From Ulva prolifera (Eukaryota > Chlorophyta > Ulvophyceae > Ulvales > Ulvaceae): 64,000 nucleotides of DNA. The stretch lies in the NCBI GenBank assembly GCA_023078555.1, contig CM041197.1, positions 4,919,810 through 4,983,809 of the forward strand. The letters run 5' to 3'. Shown here one piece after another: positions 10,048-21,600 of the stretch (position 1 is the stretch's first letter; each line of letters begins with the position of its first letter). Below the pieces are notes generated by a model, which had not been told where the DNA came from, did no database searches, and was given only the letters and a program-made list of their open reading frames with translations. A program made the translations under genes and the position numbers.

Positions 10048-13000
10048 ATGCTGCAGCTGGACATGGCAAGATCAGCAGCCGCGATGCTCATGCTCGCCAT
10101 GCATGCAGCCACCAGCCGCTGCGGCATGATCAGCACGGCTGCTGCAACTGCGGCACCAGCGGGGCTCGCAATCGTCGACTCCGCCCTCGAACACCAGGCA
10201 GCAACAGGTAAGCATGTTTCTACAGGTCTCTGCCGGAACACTGCTGGCCGCGCAATTATACTGTATACAGTACGTAGTTGCATTAGCAACAGCATCAGTG
10301 GGGTTCTCCTGCACGAGACGGTGTGACTGTGGATGTGGTGGGTACAAGACCTTTTCCTGTGTGTACTTGATTCCGTTCACTGTATGGTGTTACAAGGACA
10401 AAGGCAGCAAGTCGGGCAGCACCGCGAAAGGAGCAAGCAGACAAAGCAAACACCAAGACACCCACGAACATCTCACCCATCACCGGCGTAACAAGCGACA
10501 CAGATCCGCAGACCGCCAAGCACACACCCACACACCAGCGCACACACGCACAGACCCACACACCCACAAACCCAAACCCACACACGCGCACGCACAAACC
10601 CCACGGCCGACACACAACATCACAACCACCAGCACCACAACGCCCGCCGCCGTACGACAGGGCCAAACCCAACACACTGCTGCCTGAGGCCGCCCATCAT
10701 GGCCGCCCGATTGCCGGGGGCCGCCCTGGCCCCAAGACCCACCCCCACCCCACCAAGCCACAGCACACCACGCCAGCCCGGCACACCGCCGCGCAGCCCC
10801 GCCGGCCCACGCCGCACCGCACCTAGGACACTGCATCGCCCAAGCCGGTCCGCAGTCCCCGCACATGCCAACGATCCGTTCACTGTATGTAAGCCTGCAT
10901 GTTTGAACTAGACTCGATTGAGGCAGCGTTGACACGGGTGACGAAGCAGGCGCAAGGACTGCCGGCAGTCCACTTCCCTGGGGACCGGACACGGCCACAA
11001 GCATGTGGCCGTTCCCGTTCCAGATTTCTGTGGCGTGTGGCACTGAGTCGGAGCTTTGCGGACTCGGTGTGCACATGCAGGGGCAGACTCTGACATGGCA
11101 GAGGACAACAGCCACGAGCTTGAAGCTGAGAGCATGCATCTGCGCAGGCTGCTGCATGGATGCCATGGGAGACGACGGTGCGCTCCTCGCTAATGCACAC
11201 CAGGGCAGCAACAACACAAGAGTGTCCGCTGCTCGACTGCTCATTCTGCTCATCTTGCAATATTGCAAAAACAATCTCTCTCGGCCACCCCATTTTGGTC
11301 AAACCTCATCTCCATTGATTTTAGGACTCTGGCAAAGCCCTGGGAATTAGAGCATGGCTCACCGTGGCATCCGAAGCATGAACTTTGCTTATGTATACAT
11401 CACGATCTCTTGCGATGTACTACTAGTAGCACTGTAGGCTGCATGTCAAAAAAACTCCAAGTCGTAGGCAACTGGGACCGCTCATGTGACATCGGTCATG
11501 AACATGTGCTCCCGCATGTTCATATCTCCATGGGCACCGCTTGAGAGTGCTCGTCAGCGATGAAGTGCCACGTTGAAATCAACACCACACAGCATGATGC
11601 ATATGCCCATTCATACCGCAGTACACACTCATTCACCAGCACGCCAAGCTACGTGCGCAGCGTCGCGCAGCAAGCACGCAGCATCGATTGCAACAGCCTG
11701 AGCTGTGAGCGCAGCATGCGGTACCAATGTATGTGAGGGCCCCTTATCCGGTAACTAACTGCAAGTGTCTGCAGGTGTGTCAGGAATCTACGCAGGTGCC
11801 CGATCTGCCGCTTCCCACGGAGATCCCGCGTCGGGCTGCAGCGTGTCGGACACTGCCGGGCGCTGATGCAAGTCCATGACTGCATGCCCGACCTCGAGAC
11901 GCGAGCAAGAGGCAGAGCCCGTACCGCCCGAGTTCAAGTTGTCCCGGATGAGCACGATGTCTACGACTACACCCAAGAGGATTACACAGACACGGCGCTA
12001 GAGATGGAGGTCCCCGAGTCGCAGATTTTCAGCACGGGCTACATGTACGAGTACAGCTACGATGATGATGGCAACCTGATTGATGACCCTAATTCAGCGC
12101 TGTCTGTGCCCGATGGAGATTCCATGCCAGCCGTGACGCCGCCGGTAGCGGCGGATGTTGCGGTGGTGGCGACGGCGCAGGAATTCCAGGAGGCGCTGGA
12201 GGCGGGGGCGCCGCACATCGTGCTCACCGCCCACCTCGACATGCGCCAGTCGCCAACGGTGCCGGATCTAGACGGGGTGGAGGCTCTGAACAACGCCGTT
12301 GGCCGGGTGCAGCCCACGACGGTGTCCATCGTGGTGTGTCACCCCCTATATATTCCTTGCTGCAAAGACTTTGACCAGCAGCGGTGCGCAAACTCTGACG
12401 GCACAAGATGCCCCCCATGTAGCAACGCTGTTCAACAAAGTTTCCAGAATGATTGGCGTTCATCACATACTATGTAGTACATACGGTTAATAGACCCGGA
12501 TATACCCATATATGAGCATCAAGCCTACACATCGCTGCAAGGCAAATACCGTAGGGTACTACCCTAGTAGAGGTACAGGGCTGTGAATGCGCCACTATTG
12601 ACCAAGATGCACACACCGGCAGGAACGAGGCCGCATGCACGTTGACAGCACACGATGTGCTACATCTAGTACACACACATGCAGGGCCGCTGCGACAGCC
12701 CCGCACCGGCGGCGTTTGGGCTGACGGAGCCGCGGCCTTCAGGGGCGTGCGCGGTTTTGGTGGTGGAGGACTTCCTGGACATCCCGCTGGGCACGGGTGG
12801 CCAGGGCGGGGGCCTGCTGCTGGAGGGCCTCTACGTTGCGGTCGCCTCGCCCGCAGGCCGCGGCAGCTCCACACTGCTGCTCCACGTGCGGCTCCTCGCC
12901 TGATTTGCGGCACGTAGCTGTGCATGGCTTTTTGCACTTTACACATGCATGTGTCATCAAGGAGCCGGGTATTGATTTGTTTTATCACCGATCTAGAGCA

Positions 13001-14787
13001 TCTCTTTACAACCACAGGTTGAGACATGCAGTCCGAGTGAACCGCTCACAAGCCTTTCACGTGCTCGGTCACGTATACGTGGGCAATCGCGTGCACGGCC
13101 TGTCGGGTATCCTGAAATGGTCTGTGAAGATGTTAGATGCTAGCATATGTGCAGGCGGATGGCCAGGTGTGGATAACACGTTCAGTGTTCCAGGGCGCAG
13201 GCCGCAACTGTCGGCCGATAGATGTGAGCACGGCCGATGGCGGGTCCCCTCAGTTATATGTCGAAGGTACGCCCCAGGTAGCCCAGGCTACTGTGCTGTT
13301 TCATCTAAACATGCAGGCTAGATGTTGATCCGAACGCACCGTTTAGATGAGTCCGTGTTTGGGGTGCCACTTTGGGAACTACATGTAATCCGCGGCTCAC
13401 AAATTGTACATGTCCCTGACTGAACCCTGCGCTGCGCTGGGCAATTGAATGTCTTTCAGAAGCCTGCTGCATGTGCTTGCTGACATCTCAATGCCATGCA
13501 TGCATATGGCCATGTATAACGATGGCGCCAGCACCAGCTATGTAGTATGTATGCTTCACATAGCACGAGTTTCTGAATGCAGGCACCGTTTTCGCTGGCT
13601 TCACGCGCAACCTTGCGCCGGGCATCTGGCTGCAGCGGGGCGGCACGGCATTGCTCGACGGCGTCACCTTCCGCGACATCGAGGTGCTGCCGAAGAGCAG
13701 GGGCACCGTCATTGAGGCCACCGCTGTCGCCGTCTACCCCGGCGCCACCCTCGCCCTCATCGTGAGTCCCACACCATGCGCACACTGTCTATGTGCGGCT
13801 TGCATTAGCCCATCTGAAACAACACCTACGTCTGCATCATGCAGCTTTCTGGAAGGTATTCACGGAAATCATGTGTGTGCATCTCTGATCAGACATGCAC
13901 ACACACGACTTCCGCGGCAGTGGAGGGGTTGACGCAGTCCTGGCCGTACTGCACGCGCGCCCGCCGCTGGAAATGCAACCAACGACGCCGCCGCTGACGA
14001 AGCTTGCCCTCCGCTGTTCATCAGAGTGCATGCGATGAATGTCTCTGGCAGGCCAGAGTGTGAGGTGCCCATGCACTGGAACGGCAGCCTGCAGCATGAA
14101 CACAATTGTTTATGAAAATCATTACTATAGTATGCCCAGACAGAAGAAGCTGCACATGGGAAGACAGCACAAACGCCCTGCGCAGGCTTTGAGCGGATAG
14201 TTATGTGCAGGGAGTATCCTTTGAGAACAATATAGTGCTGGGAAGGCCTGCGGGCGACCAGGTCGTGGCGGTCGCGAAGGGTCGCCAGGGCAGTACCGTC
14301 TACGCACAGCCGCAGATGACCGTATGGCAATGGACAGGGGGGCCCACCGCCATGACAGAGCCGGAGGGAGCCACCACCACGTTCCTGGACGGCACCGTTG
14401 TCCCTATCGCCGAGGCGTTGAGAAGAGCTCAGCAGGTGCGCTGCCATATACATGAACTGCTTCAGAAGTGGTCACCTGCCTATGTATCCGTATGTATAGC
14501 AACCATGTGCACCTGATGTGTACGAGTCTGGTGCATAGCATGGGTGCTTGACCTCAGGATAAGCTGTGATGACTCGGCGGGATCCTCGACTCGAGTGTGA
14601 TCGACACAATACAACAACAAGAACCTTCGTTGACATTTCAGGTCAAGTTGTGTCGGTATGCCAGGTACCCGGCCACACAGCCCCATATGGCTGCCAGGGA
14701 ACGCATGTTTTATACGCCAAACTGGAGTATATGTAAACGTGTGTGCAGGAGCAACAGAGGGCCGTTGCAGCAAGCTCCGGCAGGTAG
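10048..14787 (+). CDS. Gene A: secreted right-handed beta-helix protein, class 1 (523 aa)
   Basis: Eight exons: 10048-10207, 11081-11177, 11775-12333, 12685-12885, 13155-13266, 13583-13761, 14211-14435 and 14749-14787. All phases agree and the coding sum is 1572 nt. The N-terminus is a signal peptide (start at 10048 or MARSAAAMLMLAMHAA at 10063). Exon 2 ends with LLHGCHGRRR and joins RCVRNLRRCPICRFP. Residues about 144-190 are acidic and Tyr-rich (EHDVYDYTQEDYTD, YMYEYSYDDDGN). From about 217 the beta-helix begins with FQEALEAGAPHIVLTAHLDM. It continues through FGLTEPRPSGACAVLVVEDF, DGQVWITRSVFQGAG, GTVFAGFTRNLAPGI and GVSFENNIVLGRPAG, and ends SAVAASSGR-like at EQQRAVAASSGR. The fold is inferred from the pattern of short beta-rungs (family knowledge: pectin-lyase-like proteins). 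A cell-wall or extracellular-matrix role is likely; enzymatic activity cannot be claimed. Intron 1 contains a LINE tail. Confidence 0.82.
10372..10889 (-). mobile_element. 5'-truncated LINE tail (family 2) in intron 1 of gene A
   Basis: The insert is 10387-10874 (488 bp) on the - strand, flanked by a perfect 15-bp target duplication TCCGTTCACTGTATG (10372-10386 and 10875-10889). Its 3' end reads TTTGTCCTTGTAACAC on the - strand, as in the copies at 26,188 and 32,408. Inside, the first - strand residues include CGDCGPAWAMQCPRCGAAW, a zinc-knuckle-like remnant, followed by a CA-rich stretch (10,520-10,620). The insertion leaves the host splice sites intact. Confidence 0.8.
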
Positions 14788-15678
14788 AGGCGATACCCAG
14801 GTGAGGCGATACACAGTGTGGCTGCGGCGTGGTCGTGAACGCTTCCTAGGCTGAAGCAGATACCTGTGTGTGACGGAGGTGGACACTCGAGTTTTGGGAT
14901 TTTCCATTGAATGGGGCATTGCGGGAGTAATGTGTGAAGTCCCTAGACCGTGTCACACCTGTGATGGCCGTGTGGCCTTTTCAAATGGATGTAGAATGGA
15001 ACATGCATGTTTCATGGCATTGGGGTGTACGTGCATGTGTTTCCCATGTGTTGCTGCGGCGGGTGTCATACAGCAGATACGTGTACACTTCAGCAAGTGG
15101 ATACTATGGGAAGCGACTTAACTTGGAGCCACCTTCAATGTGGGTGCGGTGGTGCTAGCCAAGCGCCAGTGCATGCATATGTGGCCTGGGGTCACAGCTG
15201 CCTAGGCACGTCGCCCTGTATGCTCACTCATCATCGAGCTGGTTTTGGGACACATACCAAACGGCCACAGTCGAATCCGGGTGATGGATGTCTGGATCTG
15301 CTCTTTTCGGACTTGATTCATGTGTATACGCTCAAGCTAACGATGGGTCCGCTCGTGTGTACATGGGATCTTTGGGCGTCAGCGGGCCCCAGGCCAGTAT
15401 TTGACTTTATGACTGTCATGATGAGTCATCAGCACTCAAGTACATATTTGACCAGATCCTCAAAGGAAGTAGTACACCTTCGGGTGGGCGCTTTTCCTGA
15501 CAATGACAGTATAGGGTAGCAGCTGAATTGGAAATGACTCTAGGAGAATACGTATACAGCAGGGCCTCAGAGTACAGTGGTAGCAGCGTAGAGGCATTTC
15601 TTTCAGGAGTTTACTATCGTGCTAGAGTCGTCACGGTAGCACCATGCACATGGCCATGCATGGCACCACTGACACATG

Positions 15679-15752
15679 GAACAGTAAAGTAAATCTAGAT
15701 CACCTTCGCCGTATCCCGAAGAGGACACTGACAACTCCGAATGAACAGGACC
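15679..15752 (+). repeat. Dispersed ~75-bp repeat, copy 1
   Basis: Contains ACAGTAAAGTAAATCTAGAT followed by CGCCGTATCCCGAAGAGGAC and GACAACTCCGAATGAACAGG. Two further copies lie in inverse orientation at 55,528-55,600 and 62,460-62,530. It may be a degraded MITE or SINE; no target duplication is visible. Confidence 0.6.
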
Positions 15753-16460
15753 ACATACTGCGTGTACTAGTAGTAGCATGTGCTGGCAGGCGACCGCTAT
15801 GGCTGGGGGGGACCTGGTCAGACTCAATATTCATAATTAATTGCAGAAAAACCAGGCCGTCGGTGGCCATTGGCACCTACGCGCAAAATACTCCAACGTC
15901 TCCCGATATCATAGACATATCACATGATGTCTTGACGGTGTACATTCATGGGCGGCCCTGGCAACGCCGGTGCACACCAACAACGGCCTCTATAGCTGTA
16001 TACAGGTTTAGCAGCTTCTGTCAGTAGCAGTGTTTATACACAGTAGCACCTGCCACATGTATAGGGTGGTGCAGCCCTGCGGATGTCTTGCATCACTGGC
16101 ATGCATGTGTACAATATGACTGCATAGGAGAGGCAGGCAGCACCATAGCCAAAAAAACAGTGTTGAGTTGAGAAACACAGCGCACCCCCATCACAGCGAG
16201 TCAGCACCGTGACCTAAGTACAGCTGAAACTTGAACCATCAGCGCCACCGTCTGCAAGGAGATCGTGCGGCACGGTGCGTGGCTTCATGTCTAGAGCTTG
16301 GATCTCCTGTAGTGTGTATGCACCTCCGAGTCTAAGGGGGGCGCAGTATTCTATGCAGTATGTAGGATGGTGCAGAGCAGCTGTGGTGAAGGTGGTGCGC
16401 AGTGCTTCTAGCCTGGATTTGACAGTGGGGTGGCGACGGTTGTGTCAGTAGTAGAGGCAT

Positions 16461-16524
16461 CCTAGTGGTGCTGTGGTGTTTGTTTTGTCCCGTTCACTCT
16501 TCTGAAAACCTAGCGGTGCTGGGG
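16461..16524 (+). mobile_element. 32-bp LINE-tail insertion (family 1) with 16-bp target duplication
   Basis: The 32-bp insert (16,477-16,508) ends CCCGTTCACTCTTCTGAAAA, a slightly diverged family-1 tail. It is flanked by CCTAGTGGTGCTGTGG and CCTAGCGGTGCTGGGG, a 16-bp duplication with two differences. Confidence 0.65.
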
Positions 16525-18605
16525 GTCTGCGTCGAGGAGGCATGTGCTGCTTACATGGCTGATCATGAGGCCTTTGAGCCAGCGCTGCAGCTACCAAGGG
16601 CTTCAAGCGGAAATTGCAATTGCCTCATCGACGCATCTCGTTCCTAGTAGCTGCGTGCAAGCTTATCGAGCCAGACGCTCGTCAAGTATGGCCATGGCCA
16701 TCACACCTGTGCACAGGGCCATGCCCAGGGCCGCTGCATGTACACGATCGCCACAAGGAGGCACCCCATGCGCATACGCAGCGCGTGCTTTCTCCGGCTC
16801 AGCTTGGTCAGGTTCGCACTGCCTACAGCCATATGTCGCTGTTCCAGTTCCAGCGCCTGGGTACGTGCATGGGATCCTAAAAGTCTGATGAAGAGTTCGG
16901 GGCCGGGCAACACTGGCAGATGGTGCATATTCGCACGATTCGTGTCTGACGAGACGAGATAAATTCGACACATGAGCTTCGGATGCTTTCACACAGCGTA
17001 TCTGGCTCTGAGCAACGTGCGACGGAGTTCATGGAATGACGAATCGACCGATGTCTGTGCACATACGTATGCGGAAACTGCAGCGCTTGTGCTCCACTGT
17101 ACTTCTGTGAACTCTTAGATATTACTATCCAGAAGATGCAGATGCAGGCCTGCAGGTATTGAGGTGTCGCTTGCGTTCGAGCTCTCACTAGTACTGCCAC
17201 TGGCAGGCTGGACCAGGCATACACGTCTTCAACACCAGCAGCGCACGCAGGCATCAGGTCGCAGCCATCGACAAGCGGACGCAGTCACTACTGTATTGTG
17301 CCTCAGGTAAGCTTTTCCTCGCACATAACTTCCGGGTGCAAGGTCAGAGAGCTCAACGAACGTGCCCACAGTAGTCCACATGTACAGGAGTGTCACAGAT
17401 CTAGATTATTAACCGTAACCAACCTCAGCACAAAAAGACCTCAGCACATGAATTCTGTGGGGGATTTCTTAGGCTTGATTTGAGTCGCGTAGGGAGCTGC
17501 AGACCCGTTCCTCCGCCTTCCGCAGTGCATTCTGCGTCACCGCGGCATGTAGCTGCTCACGTCCATCTGGCGACAGTCACGCACCGACGTATGTGGCTGA
17601 TGCTTGCCCATGCGTGGACAGGAGTGCTCATCGCCACTGGGTGGCCGCACACACGCGCTCGCATATTGGAGTTCGCAGAGAACCTCTCAGTGACTCACAC
17701 GGCGTGCATGTACATGCACGAACGCCGCAATCGTCCAGGCATATATCATGCACGCGCGCGCCGCGCAGCTCAATAGTTTTGGCCAGCTAATTCACACGCA
17801 TGCATGGAAATTTATGAGAAACAGTCCAAGTCGTATCGATAGCCTGTGCGCGCAATTTGAAACTCACTGGCCCTCCCGCGGGAGATCAGGCCTAGGCTCT
17901 CCCGCAGGAGATCAGGCCTGAGCAGCACACACGGTGTCCATCCAGCGCGCACGCCTGGCAGTGTCATGCAAGCGCTTCAGCCGTACCTAGCGCATGCGCA
18001 CCCAAAGGTGCAACCCAGAGATATGCAGCAGTGCGCAGCGACATGCATGGACTCACAGGGACTACCCACTGCCAGGAGAGCTCTCGCCGAAGTTCACACG
18101 GCACCGGCGTCACGTGCGCACCACGGCACCACGCACTCACAGGGTTCCCCAAACAATGGCCGCTGGCCTGCGGGCCCGCCGGCGTGTGGCCCTAGTAGGT
18201 GTACGTGGTCATGATCAGGTTCACAAACACCCCGAAAGACTCATCACGCACTAGCTTCCTTTGAGACCCAATCACGGGCATGTGCACCTGCGAGGTGGTG
18301 TTGTGTTACAAAGACAGAGTCGGAGTGCCTATTAGCACTGCCAGGGCAACGAACATGCATGCCAACGACCCAATACATGCAAGGCAGGAGATGCTCACCT
18401 ACATTGGCCACGACGCCCAAGCACGGGTGGTGTTGTGTGGGCAACGTCGCCGCCGTGCCGCTGGTGCCTGGATGAATACATCGACTGTTCTATTGACTGA
18501 ACAGAGGCTGTACTGAGCAGGAGCGCTGGCGACGGCTTACTTGTGCCTACAAACCCAATAGATTGAGATTAGACCCACTACAGACCCACTAGATTGAGAC
18601 TGCAT

Positions 18606-21600
18606 ATGGGCATCGCAAGACCGACCGCTGCGGTGGCAATGCTGGCCATGTGTGTCGCCGCCAGCGTGACCATAAAGGCCGCGGCAACAGAGGCACCAGC
18701 TGGCGCCGCTATTGCAGTACTGACAGGTTTCAATTCGGCCCGAAACCATCAGGAAACATCAGGTGAGCATCTGCCTGCAACCCAATTGAAACACTTCTGG
18801 CTGCGCACGTATGCTGGAGATATACAGGTATGAGGACATCCCCCGCATGCGTGTTCTAGGTTGACCTGTGCCAGCAGTGACCCACGCGACAATGCATACC
18901 CCGAGACTGGTGGTCATCCCCATGTGGGCAACGCCAGTCTCCGACGCGTGAACATCTGTAGCCAAGGTCGCTCTCAACCTGGAACCGGCTGAGGTTCACG
19001 GGATCAACATGCATGTGCAGGGGCAGACGCGGGCCTGGCTGACGACTACAGCTACGACCTTGAGGACGGAGGCATGCATCTGCGCAGGCTGCTGCATGGA
19101 TGCCACGGGAGGAAGCGGTGTGCTGTCCCCATGAGTCCACATGTGGACCTATTCAGCAGCAACGAAAGGCATGTCAGCTGGCCGCCTGCATATGCCAGCT
19201 ACTGTATTCATCATGCGAAATCCTTCAACTTTAATTTTTTGAGATCGGCCACAAGTGTTTCGACCGCACCCATAGTCTTTGAGCACATCATGGCCACCTG
19301 GCTGCTACAGCTCGGACGCATAGAAAGTCCTGGTCGTGACCCAATGCATGTGAAATACCTAATCGGTCATATGCATGAACATTTCCTCTGGCAGATGCAT
19401 CATGCTGTAAAAAACGCTGTTTCAAGACAGTGATCAGGTGGCATATTGCATTTGCATGGTGCGTATCATAGTGGGGTTTGTTCCATCAGAGTGGGCGCCT
19501 GGGTACTACCTGCCCTGATTGTGGCGTACGCGGTGCGGTCTGCTCAGTTAACACAGTTAACGGCGAGGGAAGTGTTCTTACACAGCTTGCTGCTTCTGCA
19601 AAGCTGCCGTCCGAGCAGCCATTGCCGTCGTACCAAGCCCTACAGCATGATGCATGCAGCGGACTGCGGTATCCACTCACATACCAGCTCACAGACTGTG
19701 CCATACGGCTTTGTGCCTACACCGTGTGTGGCAGCATAAGCGGCATTGAAACTCTTTGCAGCATGCTGCACGATCGTCAGCAAGTGATCAACTGACTGAG
19801 AAAGCCTGCAGGTGTGTCCGGCATCTGACTCGGTGCCCCCGCTGTCGCTTCCCGAGGAGCTCCCGCACCCGGCTGCGGCGCGTCGGGCACTGCCGGGCGC
19901 AGAAGCAAGTCCACAACTGCTTCCCCGATGGCAGCACTGGCGGGCAGCCGAGGCGCCCCTCCAGAGGCCGGGAGCCGAGGCGCCCCTCCGGAGACCGGAG
20001 ACCGGGGCCTCCGCCGTCCATGGATGAGCACGATGTCTACGACTACACCGAAGAGGATTACACCGACCCGGGGTCGGAGATGGACGTCCCTGAGTCACAG
20101 ATCAGCGCCTCAGGTTACATGTACGAATACAGCTATGACGATGAAGGCAACCTGATTGATGAGCCTGGTCCGTCTCGGTCTGCCCCTGGCGGAGACCCGG
20201 TGTCGAAAGTGGCGACGGCGGAGGCGTTCCAGGAGGCGCTGGAGGCGGGGGCGCCGCACATCGTGCTCACCGCCCACCTCGACATGCGACAGTCGCCGGC
20301 GGTGCCGGATTTAGACGGGGTCGAGTCTCTGAACAATGCAATAGGCCGTGTCCAGCCCACGACGGTGTCGATTGTGGTGCGCCCCCATCTAGACAGATCT
20401 GTCATCACATATACAATAAATGATGCCTGTCGCCATGGAGTATAAAGCATAGCATCTTCAAGCTGGAAGTCCTAGCAGCTCATGGTAGAAGAAATTTCAA
20501 CACAATTGAATGTCTTGAGTAAGAGAGCGAGCAACCGGCCAGGTGTCTATGCGTAGCTGCTAGTCATGTACAGCAGGGGCTTTGCCGGAGGATAGCTTAA
20601 GGCACAAACTGGCAGAAACGCGTCCACTATCGGACTCCAGCACACGTAGCATGTGTTTCACACATGCAGGGCCGTTGCGACAGCTCTGCGCCGACGTCAT
20701 TTGGGCTGACGGAGCCGCGGCCTTCAGGGGCGTGTGCGGTGCTAGTGGTGGAGGACTTCTTGGACATTCCGCTGGGCACGGGTGGCCAGGGCGGGGGCCT
20801 GCTCCTGGAGGGCCTGTACGTTGCGGTCGCCTCACCTGCAGGCCGCGGCAGCTCCACCCTGCTACTTCATGTGCGACTCCTCGCCTGATGTCATGTCATG
20901 ATGCAAAATAGTTAGCACAACACTGCATAGTTTGTTCACAATACTGAAGTAGTTCAAAGGGAAATCGGACTCCGAGTGAGTCATGTGCGTTGCCCCTCAT
21001 TCACAAACTATGCGGATGTGCGCGTACCCGCGGGATAATGTGTGTACTGCCTTTGAATCAGAGGTGTGAACTCGGAGGTGTGCTGGCAAGTGCATGCGAC
21101 GCGCAGCCGCACTGCCGTTGTGACATCATCGAGGACTTACATGTACAGACTCTAGATATCTATGCTAGTATGTGTTCAGGCGGACGGCCAGGTGTGGATC
21201 ACGCATTCGGTATTCCAGGGCGCAGGCCGCAACTGTCGGCCGATAGATGTGAGCACGGCAGACGGCGGTTCCCCCCAATTATACATTGAAGGTATCTTCC
21301 TGGTTGCTGCAGTGATGCAATCTAACAGGCTGAGCCTGACCTGCTAGCGTGGTATCATGCCTGAGCATGAAGCACGCGCTCTGCCATCTCTTGCGTTCTT
21401 TGCTTGCATGCGCAGGATGTACATGTCCTCGTGTGCATTGTTGGATTTGGTATAAGTTGCATCAAGTATGCTTTACATCAACACCCTAGATCATCACGTC
21501 GCCAGCCTGTGACCGGCAATTGCAATCAGACCTTCCAGATGGAGACTTCTGGTTAGCGAGCGGTCCCCTAGGCCTCAATACTGTGCACGTGCTGTTGCAC

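Larger units (their letters stand above)
14788..18605. other. Intergenic region between genes A and B
   Basis: No gene supported. It holds a copy of an ~75-bp dispersed repeat (15,679-15,752), a 32-bp LINE-tail insertion (16,477-16,508), the gene B counterpart of the region upstream of gene A (about 16,760-17,700), and a near-perfect direct repeat containing GGAGATCAGGCCT (about 17,874-17,923). Confidence 0.45.

Noticed and set aside
10480-11274. 264-codon frame on the - strand
   Set aside because: It runs through the CA-rich part of a LINE tail and across exon 2 of gene A in the opposite direction. Its Gly/Val/Cys-rich composition reflects the repeat.
12886-12903. Stop just after the 201-nt exon as the end of a separate short gene
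   Set aside because: A GTGCG donor precedes the stop in A, B and D (GTACG in C), and the next exon continues in phase. The stop lies in the intron.
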